Shown in pieces: positions 7,199 through 13,424 of a stretch of 18,329 nt of DNA. The stretch covers positions 1-18,329 of the forward strand of contig CAKVMD010000017.1 of assembly GCA_934771475.1 (NCBI GenBank), written 5' to 3'. A model generated the notes under the pieces. The model worked only from the letters and a program-made list of their open reading frames with translations. It was not told the DNA's origin and ran no database searches. How positions within the stretch are numbered: position 1 is the first letter of the stretch; the number at the start of each line of letters is the position of its first letter. This DNA is from an uncultured Clostridia bacterium. Lineage in GTDB: Bacteria; Bacillota; Clostridia; Christensenellales; UBA1242. A program made the position numbers and the translations under genes.

Positions 7199-7385
7199 TT
7201 TGCCAGCGCTAAATAATCTTATACTATTAATTTATCATATAAATATAATTTTTCAAAATAAATAACAATATATTTTATCTTTCAAAGTCTTTTTCTCTTT
7301 TGGTTTCGATTTTAATTAAAATTTTAAGGGTGAAAACGACGCTTCAATTTATGAATAAGCCTTTCTTTATCCTTTTCAATGACGC
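7108..7385. repeat. Direct repeat copy B flanking the AAA ATPase gene
   Basis: The partner of 5724-6020. It contains the surface-protein 5' relic, the shared upstream region (7200-7323) and the living 3' end of the terminase gene. Together the two copies show that a terminase 3' end followed by a surface-protein gene once existed twice in tandem. Confidence 0.75.
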
Positions 7386-8766
7386 TCTTCTTAGGCTGAC
7401 TTTTGGGTCTATCACATATGCTCATAAGATAATATCTCATTTCATCCAAACAGTGGTCATCCTTTTTAATCGGCAAATCATTGTCTCCCCACCAATAACT
7501 TTTAATTTCACTTATTAAATTAACACAATTTTTAAAAATAAATAAGTGTGGTTTGCCCTCTCCGTCTCTAAGATACCGTTTCACAACATTTATCCCACTG
7601 AACATATCTTTGTTGACCCGCGGATTAGTCAAAATATCATTTTCATAAAAAAGGTCTACCACATTTTTGCTACTCGCAAGCGTCCTTTGGGTTGCCGCGC
7701 TGTCAATCAAAGCAGAAATCTTCCCATTTACATAATGCCAATCGAGTTTCTCACAAATTTCCTTTATTTTCTGTGAGTGATAGTAAACATCTTTCCCTTT
7801 ATCAAAATGTTCAGCCACAACGTAAACATTCCCATCATAGTCGCGCGCATACCAATGGGCAGAAAGTGGATTGTTAAGACCGGGGTCAATCGAAATATTA
7901 TCTTGCCATTCCTTGGGCACATCAAAAGGTTCTATAACATTCACATTTTCATCAAATTCGTTGTAGACCATACCTCCACACTGCATGAATTTACCATATC
8001 TTCTTGATTCAAGTTCGTCTGCCGAAAGACTTTTTGTCATGGCTTCAATTTCATCCTTATCAAGATAAGGATTGTCTGCCCACTCCATTTCTTCATGCCA
8101 CACTTCACTGTCGTTATTACAATTTAAATATATTTCGTTATACACCCATGTAAGCCCCTTTAATGGTGTCATTGTTCCAAAAATCATTCCCTTTTTGTCT
8201 AAAACTCGCATACGACATTCATTGTATATTTCAAATGGAGGCTCCTCATCAAACCATACAAAATCTAAACTAGCACCTTGAAACTTTTCCCGTCCTTGGT
8301 CGCAACTTTTAAAGCCTATGCGCGAAACTCCGCCAAACACATTTTTGACGAGTATAAAATCAATTACCCCATTATCTGCCCAATCGCTTCGCCCGCTAGA
8401 CATTACTATTTCCTTAATCCAGTCTTTGCGAAGATAATGTAAAATTTTGCTCTGGGCAACATCGCGTTGCACTTGTTTTGAAAGGCTCACCACCCAGCAC
8501 GAAACAGGCTTGTTGTCTTTAAATGGATGTATGCCTCTTGCAAGCCACACAGTTTCAACCGCTCCACATTCGGTTTTTCCCGAACGATTTCCGCCAAAAA
8601 CCCACCTATTTTTTTTAGGACATTTATGAAATGCAAGTTGTTTTAAATGCACCTTTTCACCCTTATTATATTTAGATAAAAAATCATTTTCTTTTCGAGA
8701 GGCAAGCACCTCATTCACTATAAAAAGTTTATATTTATTTTCTTCTAAATTATCATTATTTTTCAT
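7324..8766 (-). CDS. Phage terminase large subunit, orphan
   Basis: A 480-aa intact terminase large subunit, the ATP-driven motor and nuclease that packages phage DNA into procapsids. Walker A is GGNRSGKT (58-66), Walker B VWFDEE (170-175) and coupling motif FGTMTP (196-201). The RNase H-like nuclease has D294 in SIDPG, D354 in ALIDSA, and the final DDHCLDEMRYY (436-446) with D437 and D441. All catalytic residues are present. No small terminase, portal, protease or capsid gene is nearby; the neighbours are a membrane protein and a surface protein. It is either the surviving part of a prophage kept for some reason or a recently orphaned gene. The leader has only a weak GGGA ten bases before the ATG. 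The coding end lies inside direct repeat B. Confidence 0.85.
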   Translation of the reverse strand: MKNNDNLEENKYKLFIVNEVLASRKENDFLSKYNKGEKVHLKQLAFHKCPKKNRWVFGGNRSGKTECGAVETVWLARGIHPFKDNKPVSCWVVSLSKQVQRDVAQSKILHYLRKDWIKEIVMSSGRSDWADNGVIDFILVKNVFGGVSRIGFKSCDQGREKFQGASLDFVWFDEEPPFEIYNECRMRVLDKKGMIFGTMTPLKGLTWVYNEIYLNCNNDSEVWHEEMEWADNPYLDKDEIEAMTKSLSADELESRRYGKFMQCGGMVYNEFDENVNVIEPFDVPKEWQDNISIDPGLNNPLSAHWYARDYDGNVYVVAEHFDKGKDVYYHSQKIKEICEKLDWHYVNGKISALIDSAATQRTLASSKNVVDLFYENDILTNPRVNKDMFSGINVVKRYLRDGEGKPHLFIFKNCVNLISEIKSYWWGDNDLPIKKDDHCLDEMRYYLMSICDRPKSQPKKSVIEKDKERLIHKLKRRFHP

Positions 8767-8812
8767 CTGACAAAATTCCCTTTAAAAAGATTTATAATTG
8801 CAATTTTCACTT

Positions 8813-8840
8813 TTGATAAATTAATTTTCCGCCTTAAAAT
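8813..8840 (+). promoter_or_regulatory. Promoter for a leaderless SH3-like protein mRNA
   Basis: TTGATA (8813-8818) and TAAAAT (8835-8840) are 16 bp apart. The expected start of transcription coincides with the ATG at 8847, and no Shine-Dalgarno sequence lies before that ATG, which suggests a leaderless transcript. Confidence 0.5.
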
Positions 8841-8846
8841 ATAGGC

Positions 8847-9605
8847 ATGAAAAAGATTTTGTTAATTTTTATTTTTTTATCAATTTTTTCTTCGCAAAAT
8901 TTTCATTTTTCTTTCGCTGAAAGTTCGCCCGTGTATTACGCAAAAGTAGAACACGAGGGTTATTTTTATTCTTCGGCAAACGAAAACGCCGCTCTTTTTC
9001 AATTACCGACTTCTTATTTCGTTCTGCTAATCGGTGAAGAAAATTCTTCATTTTTTAAAGCAAGTTATAAAGGCTTAGATGGGTTTGTTAAAAAAAGCGA
9101 GGTAACCCCTATGTCTGGGACTCCTTCCTCGCCTTATCCAAATGCAAACTTTCGCGTTTTTGCCAAAGAAGGTTTAGGACTTTACTCTGCGCCTTCTTCC
9201 GCCTCTTCGCTCGTTTCAACAATTCCCTATCTTTACAAAGAACTTGAATTTTATGGTTTCATGACGGGCGAAATTGACATTCCTCAAAAATCAAATCAGT
9301 GGTACTACTGCAAATACATATCAAGTTATGGATACCTTTATTCTGTATTTTGCGACAATTTGCCAACTATCGAAAAGAACACCGAATCTTTCGACATAAT
9401 AAGCCCAACTTTTAATCAATCAAGCGTTGCAACTTTAAGTAAAAGTTCACTTGTTTGGATTATTGTAGGAGTTGGACTTCCAAGCCTTGTCGTTTTGTTT
9501 CTCCTCTTAAAACCAAGCCTTATTAAAGAACGCATTTTAAATGGCAAAGCAAAACCTCGGCGAAGAAAAGACTACTTTGAATTTGATGACTCTTCACTCA
9601 ATTAA
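8847..9605 (+). CDS. Secreted SH3-like membrane-anchored protein
   Basis: A 252-aa protein with a signal peptide (1-24, ending SFA) and two beta-rich segments (about 28-90 and 100-172). The phrases YFYSSANENAALFQLPT, FKASYKGLDGFVKKSEVT and GLGLYSAPSSASSLVSTIPY look like bacterial SH3 (SH3b) folds, which bind peptidoglycan or cell-wall peptides. One transmembrane helix (about 203-225) is followed by an Arg/Lys-rich cytoplasmic tail of about 27 residues. The topology is therefore outside-facing domains on a C-terminal anchor, as in the surface protein at 3479-5821. It is divergent from the terminase gene and its end overlaps the convergent regulator gene by four bases. The enzyme or partner is unknown; no catalytic domain is seen. 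Confidence 0.65.
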   Translation: MKKILLIFIFLSIFSSQNFHFSFAESSPVYYAKVEHEGYFYSSANENAALFQLPTSYFVLLIGEENSSFFKASYKGLDGFVKKSEVTPMSGTPSSPYPNANFRVFAKEGLGLYSAPSSASSLVSTIPYLYKELEFYGFMTGEIDIPQKSNQWYYCKYISSYGYLYSVFCDNLPTIEKNTESFDIISPTFNQSSVATLSKSSLVWIIVGVGLPSLVVLFLLLKPSLIKERILNGKAKPRRRKDYFEFDDSSLN

Positions 9606-10081
9606 GCAAGCTGCTTTTCTTCCCCCATGAAATTTACATATACATCTAATATCCAATTTTCGCCTTTAAGATAGGATGACATTTTTTCATCAGAAAACCC
9701 GTATCTGCAAAGCGCCTTTGAAAAACTTTCTTCTGCTTGACCAAGTCTTCTAAAAAAGGTCCTTTCCGCCAAATTCAATCTTTGCGCGAGAACATCACAT
9801 GGCTCTTCATTTATGTATTTCCCTATTAAAATGCGAGCTTGTAAATTGTCAATATCTTTTAAGCAATTTTCAGTGAGCACTTTGAGATTGATGAGACGCT
9901 TTTTCCTCTCGGTTAATTCAATAATTTTGTTTGCTACTTTTGTAACATCGTTTTCTCGCGTAGAACTAAAATAATAAGAATTCATTGCTTCTCGTTCAAC
10001 GAGTTTATCAACGCCCTCTGTAATCCTTTCTAAATATTTGTGAACATATAAAATTGTTTTTGCCCAGTTGTTATTTTTCAT
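9602..10081 (-). CDS. Phage late-regulator-like protein (RinA/sigma-70 region 4-like HTH)
   Basis: A 159-aa protein, mostly helical and charged. Its C-terminal half (AQRLNLAERTFFRRLGQAEESFSKAL, about residues 105-130) is a helix-turn-helix of the sigma-70 region 4 type seen in RinA/ArpU-type activators that switch on phage late genes. The N-terminal part (YVHKYLERITEGVDKLVEREAMNSYYF, then KIIELTERKKRLINLK) resembles DUF1492-type phage regulators. The start is ATG 10081, after GGAGGGA; an in-frame ATG at 10096 precedes this site. It is the usual upstream neighbour of terminase genes in Firmicutes prophages, and here the terminase lies about 0.8 kb further on, separated by an opposing gene. The family assignment rests on pattern, so it is moderate. 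Confidence 0.6.
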   Translation of the reverse strand: MKNNNWAKTILYVHKYLERITEGVDKLVEREAMNSYYFSSTRENDVTKVANKIIELTERKKRLINLKVLTENCLKDIDNLQARILIGKYINEEPCDVLAQRLNLAERTFFRRLGQAEESFSKALCRYGFSDEKMSSYLKGENWILDVYVNFMGEEKQLA

Positions 10082-10098
10082 AATTTTTCCCTCCATGT

Positions 10099-10133
10099 GG
10101 CTGATTATAATCAGCCTAAATTTGTAAATTCAA
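10099..10133 (-). promoter_or_regulatory. Promoter with -10 box inside a perfect 18-bp palindrome
   Basis: GGCTGATTATAATCAGCC (10099-10116) is a perfect palindrome. On the minus strand its centre supplies TATAAT (10109-10104), 18 bp below a TTGAAT -35 (10133-10128). Transcription would start just before the GGAGGGA of the regulator gene. A dimeric protein bound here would block the promoter, so autoregulation or prophage-type control is likely. Confidence 0.65.
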
Positions 10134-10296
10134 CCTTTACTGCCATATTTTTGCACATTTTTGTAAAAAATGTTTCAATTTGGCGTCTTTTTTGTAAAAA
10201 TTTGTCGAAATATGTTGAAATTTGTCATTTTTTGTATTAAACGAACATAAAATCTGATAAAAATTCTTAATTTTTCAAAAAATTTTCATTTAAGAG
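10134..10296. other. AT-rich gene-free stretch with 0A-box-like words
   Basis: No gene fits here. It contains TTTTTGTAAAAA twice (about 10160 and 10190), TTTGTCGAAA (10201-10210) whose core TGTCGAA equals the classical Spo0A box, then TATGTTGAAA and TTTGTCA in near-helical phase. These may be regulator sites for the genes on either side. Confidence 0.35.
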
Positions 10297-10325
10297 TTGT
10301 AAAAAAAACTAAATTGTGCTATATT
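10297..10325 (+). promoter_or_regulatory. Promoter upstream of the tRNA-Leu repeat region
   Basis: TTGTAA (10297-10302) and TATATT (10320-10325) are 17 bp apart. It reads towards tRNA-Leu, 410 bp downstream. It may be the ancestral tRNA promoter pushed away by the repeat units. Confidence 0.5.
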
Positions 10326-10377
10326 GTTGTCATGACGCGCAAGTGAATGCGAAATAACTCATTTTATACTGGCGAAA

Positions 10378-10706
10378 CCTAGTGTAAAATGAAAAAAATT
10401 TAATATGATGGCGAAAGCGGAATATCTAATTTGAGTTTATCCTTTCAAACATTTACTCCTCTATCACCCTCATGCATCATTTTTATTCTTCGATGCGTCA
10501 AAACTTCGTTTTTCCTAGTGCAGACGGCGTCTGCCATCCCGCCCTAGTGTAAAATGGAAAAAACTTAATATGCTGGTGTGGCGGAATATCTAATTTGAGT
10601 TTATCCTTTCAAATATTTACTCCTCTATTACCTTCATGCATCACTTTTATTCTTCGATGCGTCAAAACTTCGTTTTTCCTAGTGCAGACGGCGTCTGCCA
10701 TCCCGC
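10378..10706. repeat. Two tandem ~165-bp units bearing tRNA-Leu fragments
   Basis: Units 10378-10542 and 10543-10706 are about 90 percent alike by eye, and a third start (CCTAGTGATAAAATG, 10707) leads into the real tRNA. Unit 2 carries the first 16 bases of tRNA-Leu, GCTGGTGTGGCGGAAT (10572-10587), and unit 1 a decayed version (10408-10423); both then leave the tRNA sequence at the same base. Each unit ends with GCGTCTGCCATCCCGCC, the inverse of a D-arm segment of the same tRNA with one mismatch. CCTAGTG occurs five times (10378, 10514, 10543, 10678, 10707). The pattern looks like repeated insertion or slippage at the tRNA 5' end. Confidence 0.75.
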
Positions 10707-10735
10707 CCTAGTGATAAAATGAAAAAACTTAATAT

Positions 10736-10821
<86 letters not shown>

Positions 10822-10940
10822 ATTTCCATTGTGTAACCCCTAAGATTAAATCCCACAAATTAAACGCGAGGTTTTGACCTCGGTCTCCTTGAAATTCGAT
10901 GGATTTTTAGGGTGAGGTTCCCTCGAACAACAATAACTTT

Positions 10941-10967
10941 AAAAGCAGTCTTACATGGCTGTTTTTT
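10941..10967 (+). terminator. Terminator after tRNA-Leu
   Basis: AAAAGCAGTC pairs with GGCTGTTTTT (two wobble pairs) around TTACAT, then T-rich sequence follows. Between the tRNA and this site are two smaller hairpins, CGAGGT-TTTG-ACCTCG (10867-10882) and a GAGG/CCTC hairpin near 10914-10924. The rest of 10822-11033 shows nothing recognisable. Confidence 0.65.
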
Positions 10968-11026
10968 ATTTGTCGTTTTTGTCTCCAATTTAATCAATTT
11001 GTTTTGTCCGTCAGCCTAAATCAGTA

Positions 11027-11094
11027 CAAAAAAAGCGTCCCAAAGTTTACACTCTACAACCTTTTAATTGTAGTTTGTAAATCATTGGAACGCT
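11027..11094 (-). terminator. Long terminator hairpin ending the lexA operon
   Basis: On the minus strand AGCGTTCCA (11094-11086) pairs with TGGGACGCT (11042-11034), continued inward by TTTACA/TGTAAA and CTACAA/TTGTAG. Seven T follow. It begins 13 bases after the zinc-ribbon stop codon. Confidence 0.8.
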
Positions 11095-11106
11095 ATGGTT
11101 CGCTTA

Positions 11107-11289
11107 CTAATTAAATTTCATTAAAATGTAAATTTCTGCCTTGCACCTTAAACATTTCATGTCATGGACAAAATTCCTGTCTGTTATCTCGGGAGGATTT
11201 GCCAAAACTTCACATTCCCCTGTTTGGTCAGAAAACAAACATTCTCCAAGGCATCTATGGCAGTGCGGGCAAAAAAGTTTCTTTTTCAA
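11107..11289 (-). CDS. Small zinc-ribbon protein, Com-like
   Basis: A 60-aa protein with two Cys pairs, CPHC (7-10) and CLRC (46-49), plus C13, C17 and C26 between them. The end MKCLRCKAEIYI resembles the second knuckle of Com-type phage zinc fingers (the Mu Com family of RNA/DNA-binding regulators). It would bind one zinc and probably a nucleic acid. The likely start is TTG 11289, five bases after GGAGG; an in-frame TTG at 11301 overlaps that site. It follows lexA closely, so the two are probably co-transcribed and coupled. The function is not known. Confidence 0.6.
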   Translation of the reverse strand: MKKKLFCPHCHRCLGECLFSDQTGECEVLANPPEITDRNFVHDMKCLRCKAEIYILMKFN

Positions 11290-11303
11290 TTTTGCCTCCA
11301 AAT

Positions 11304-11900
11304 TTAAAAATTACGAATAAGATGTTTGACGACTCCCAAAATTGTAACATTTTGACAAATTATATCGTCATATTTTTTATTCTCCGGATGAAGCACAACA
11401 TGGTCTGCCTTTTTGTAAAATCTTTTGACGGTTGCGCTGTCATCAATAAGGGCAACCACGATTTCACCATCACTTGCCTGGCAAGTTTGAGTAACAACGA
11501 TAATGTCGCCCTCATTTATTCCGGCATCAACCATACTGTCCCCCTCTGCTTTCAGCAGGAAGATTTTCCCTTTGCCAAAAATTTCAGTCGGCAAACTAAA
11601 ACTTTCCTCTATATTTTCGCTTGCAAAAATGGGAGCACCACAACGCACCGTTCCCACCATCGGGGCAATGACGGAAGAAGAAGGCGCCAAATTCTCTTTA
11701 ATCTCAATTTTGCCTTCGTCATCTTTGCTCAAATAGCCTTGCAAACTTAACAAGTTTACATACCTATGGGCAACAGAAGTCGAATTCATTTTGAGCGCTC
11801 TTGCTATATCGCGACATGTCGGGCTTTTCCCTTCACGAATTTGATAAGTTTCGACATAGTCAAGAACCTGTTTCAGTAAATCTTCATTTACACACTTCAT
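11304..11900 (-). CDS. lexA: LexA SOS repressor
   Basis: A 198-aa protein close to the normal LexA length (about 205). The N-terminal winged helix (1-65) has the recognition region SPTCRDIARALKMNSTSVAHRYVNLL. The C-terminal S24 autoprotease domain has catalytic S122 (EGDSM) and K159 (ATVKRF). The RecA-stimulated cleavage site is C87-G88 (TVRCGAP), where most LexA proteins have Ala-Gly. It represses DNA-damage genes until it cleaves itself. The start is ATG 11900 after GGAGAG; the upstream ATG at 11927 lies inside the operator and is unlikely. It has its own promoter between it and the Spo0A-like gene, with a palindromic SOS-like site overlapping the leader, so autoregulation is expected. Confidence 0.93.
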   Translation of the reverse strand: MKCVNEDLLKQVLDYVETYQIREGKSPTCRDIARALKMNSTSVAHRYVNLLSLQGYLSKDDEGKIEIKENLAPSSSVIAPMVGTVRCGAPIFASENIEESFSLPTEIFGKGKIFLLKAEGDSMVDAGINEGDIIVVTQTCQASDGEIVVALIDDSATVKRFYKKADHVVLHPENKKYDDIICQNVTILGVVKHLIRNF

Positions 11901-11917
11901 GGTCTCTCCATTATAAA

Positions 11918-11932
11918 AGAACATCATGTTCT
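11918..11932. promoter_or_regulatory. Probable LexA operator (SOS box)
   Basis: AGAACATCATGTTCT is a palindrome around a single central C. It resembles the Gram-positive SOS box GAAC-N4-GTTC but has five bases between the half-sites. It lies between the lexA -10 box and start codon. Confidence 0.65.
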
Positions 11933-11943
11933 CTTATGCAACC

Positions 11944-11972
11944 ATATTATCATACATAATAAAAAAAATCAA
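11944..11972 (-). promoter_or_regulatory. lexA promoter
   Basis: On the minus strand TTGATT (11972-11967) and TAATAT (11949-11944) are 17 bp apart. It fits the 50-bp gap after the Spo0A-like gene, and transcription would start at the edge of the SOS-like palindrome. Confidence 0.6.
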
Positions 11973-11977
11973 GCATT

Positions 11978-12451
11978 TTATGCCAGATTTTTAAAATTTT
12001 TTCTTGCTCTAAAAGCAATTAAATCCATTCGGACAAGTTCAGCAAGCAAACACACAGCCTCGCGAGGTGTAGGTCTTGATGACGCAAAAGTATAACCCGT
12101 ACGATTTTCAAAATCTTCGACACCCTCTTTCTTGAAACTTACAAGAAGAGCATGCCTCATTGCTCTATCAATAAGATTAATAGCGATATTATATTCTTCG
12201 CTCAATTCTTTATATAACCCGTTTGTCATATTTCGTTTTTTAAGAGGGTCTTTAACAAGCCGTTTAACGCAAATTTTCATACACGCATACCCCCTTAGGT
12301 TTGGTGCAATTTTTAAATAAGAAAGGTAAACAATTAATTTTTGTTCAACAAATATATCTTCATCGTCCAAATCTTTGTATTTGTCCAAAAGGTTTGTCCT
12401 CCTATTATTTGTTTGTATTTGCTCCTTTCCTTTTAATTCAATTAACGGCAT
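11978..12451 (-). CDS. Stand-alone Spo0A C-terminal (DNA-binding) domain protein
   Basis: A 157-aa protein. Residues 36-143 match the Spo0A_C fold by eye: a YLSYLKIAPNLRGYACMKICV start, then LIDRAMRHALLVSF (93-106), equivalent to the VERAIRHAIEVAW recognition region of Spo0A, then RTGYTFASSRPTPREAVCLLAELVRM at the position of FGYTVS...KPTNSEFIAMVADKLR. The receiver domain with the phosphorylated Asp is absent; instead there is a short polar N-terminus of about 35 residues. It should bind DNA without phosphorelay control. The start ATG follows GAAGGAGAG by eight bases. It lies directly upstream of lexA on the same strand. Whether it acts on 0A boxes is not shown; degenerate sporulation regulators of this kind are known from asporogenous clostridia and phages. 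Confidence 0.75.
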   Translation of the reverse strand: MPLIELKGKEQIQTNNRRTNLLDKYKDLDDEDIFVEQKLIVYLSYLKIAPNLRGYACMKICVKRLVKDPLKKRNMTNGLYKELSEEYNIAINLIDRAMRHALLVSFKKEGVEDFENRTGYTFASSRPTPREAVCLLAELVRMDLIAFRARKNFKNLA

Positions 12452-12806
12452 GATTCTTCTCTCCTTCTATTTTTATTTTGCCATGTCAAAGATACTATCG
12501 TTTAAATAGCACGACACCCTTTTTACGCATAACAATTTACTTTTAAGATTGCCTGCCTAATCTGAAAATTTATTCGCAATCTTAGTCGTAACATCCTCTA
12601 TTATACTCAAAGAAAATTTTTTCGCAAACGATTTTGCTTTATTTTTACAATATTTTGCAAAATTTTTCAAAATGTTTTAAAAGTTTTAGATAATTAAGAC
12701 AAAATTCGATATTTTTCTATATATTTGACGCAATTTTGACGCATTTTAGCATATTTTGCATTGATTTTGTGCTTAATATATTAAAAATCATTCTTTTGGA
12801 GGTTTT
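12452..12806. other. Intergenic region between divergent regulators, with direct repeats
   Basis: This 355-bp gap holds no gene. It is strongly AT-rich. TTTGACGCA occurs twice exactly 11 bp apart (12724-12732 and 12735-12743), so both copies face the same side of the helix, and TTTTGCA follows at 12754. A 12-bp palindrome ATTTTGCAAAAT lies near 12650-12661. These are candidate binding sites for the ribbon-helix-helix protein or the Spo0A-like protein. Confidence 0.4.
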
Positions 12807-12995
12807 ATGAAAAAGGAGTTTCCAAGATATACTTTGAGAGTCTCAGCCGAACTTTTGTACAAACTAGGCTATATCGCCGATTTTGAAGGTAGAACAAAAA
12901 ATCGCGAAATTGAATTCATTCTTAAAAAGCATGTAAATGAGTTTGAGAGAAGTTTTGGAGAAATTCCTTTGCCTAGCGATATTGAAGAAGAATAA
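12807..12995 (+). CDS. Arc-type ribbon-helix-helix protein
   Basis: A 62-aa protein with the ribbon-helix-helix pattern: a short strand FPRYTLRVS (about 5-13), helix A AELLYKLGYIADFEG, turn RTKN, and helix B REIEFILKKHVNEFERSF, then an acidic tail. Such proteins dimerise, insert the strand into the major groove and often repress their own gene. A GGAGG site sits six bases before the ATG. It is a lone gene with no toxin-like partner beside it, so a toxin-antitoxin role is not supported. The paired TTTGACGCA words 65-85 bp upstream are possible targets. Confidence 0.65.
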   Translation: MKKEFPRYTLRVSAELLYKLGYIADFEGRTKNREIEFILKKHVNEFERSFGEIPLPSDIEEE

Positions 12996-13163
12996 AAAAT
13001 AATTCTTTCATGATACTTTTCTTACATTATACTTTTAGGAGCATCGCCCCATATTTTTTGCGCCCTTTTACTAATACTATATTTTTAACACTCCCCGCAG
13101 ATTATGCAATAATTAAGTGAAAGATAATCAATTATCAAATTATACAATTTCTATTGAAAATTG

Positions 13164-13192
13164 TTGACAAACAAAGAATAATGTTGTATAAT
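13164..13192 (+). promoter_or_regulatory. Consensus promoter of tRNA-Lys
   Basis: TTGACA (13164-13169) and TATAAT (13187-13192) are both perfect and 17 bp apart. The ~50-nt leader contains a hairpin (CCAGTTTAG with CTAAACTTGG, about 13204-13241). Confidence 0.9.
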
Positions 13193-13250
13193 TCCACTTG
13201 TAACCAGTTTAGAAAGGACATTTTGTGCGCTAAACTTGGAAACCTATAAT

Positions 13251-13326
13251 GGACTGTTAGCTCAGTTGGTAGAGCATCTGACTCTTAATCAGGGGGTCCG
13301 GGGTTCGAGCCCCCGACAGTCCACCA
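13251..13326 (+). tRNA. tRNA-Lys (anticodon CUU), CCA encoded
   Basis: The acceptor stem GGACTGT pairs with ACAGTCC, with discriminator A and encoded CCA. The D arm GCTCAGTTGGTAGAGC, the anticodon loop CTCTTAA (anticodon CTT) and the T arm GGGGTTCGAGCCCC are canonical. The integrase of the neighbouring element lies just beyond its 3' side, so the tRNA is the likely integration target; it is intact here. Confidence 0.95.
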
Positions 13327-13337
13327 GTAGTATGTGG

Positions 13338-13374
13338 AAGACACTAGAAAACACAATATCTAGTGTCTTTTTTA
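13338..13374 (+). terminator. Terminator of tRNA-Lys
   Basis: AAGACACTAGA (13338-13348) and TCTAGTGTCTT (13359-13369) pair perfectly around a ten-base loop and lead into TTTTTATT. Confidence 0.9.
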
Positions 13375-13400
13375 TTGCTTGTGTTTGGGTTTGTAACAAA

Positions 13401-13424
13401 AGTTTAGTCAAAAGTTTAGTCAAA
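13401..13424. repeat. Tandem 12-bp direct repeat at the integrase end
   Basis: AGTTTAGTCAAA occurs twice in a row, and TTTAG recurs once more at 13425-13429. The repeat duplicates the last codons and stop of the integrase gene, so the minus strand reads FD-stop and then FD-stop again. It may be an integrase arm-binding site near the attachment site or a simple slippage duplication. Confidence 0.5.

Noticed and set aside
11910..11915. TATAAT on the minus strand as the lexA -10 box
   Set aside because: No -35 box lies 16-18 bp upstream and it would fall beyond the operator; the pair at 11972/11944 is better placed.
12807..12995. Ribbon-helix-helix protein as antitoxin of a toxin-antitoxin pair
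   Set aside because: No small partner gene overlaps or abuts it.
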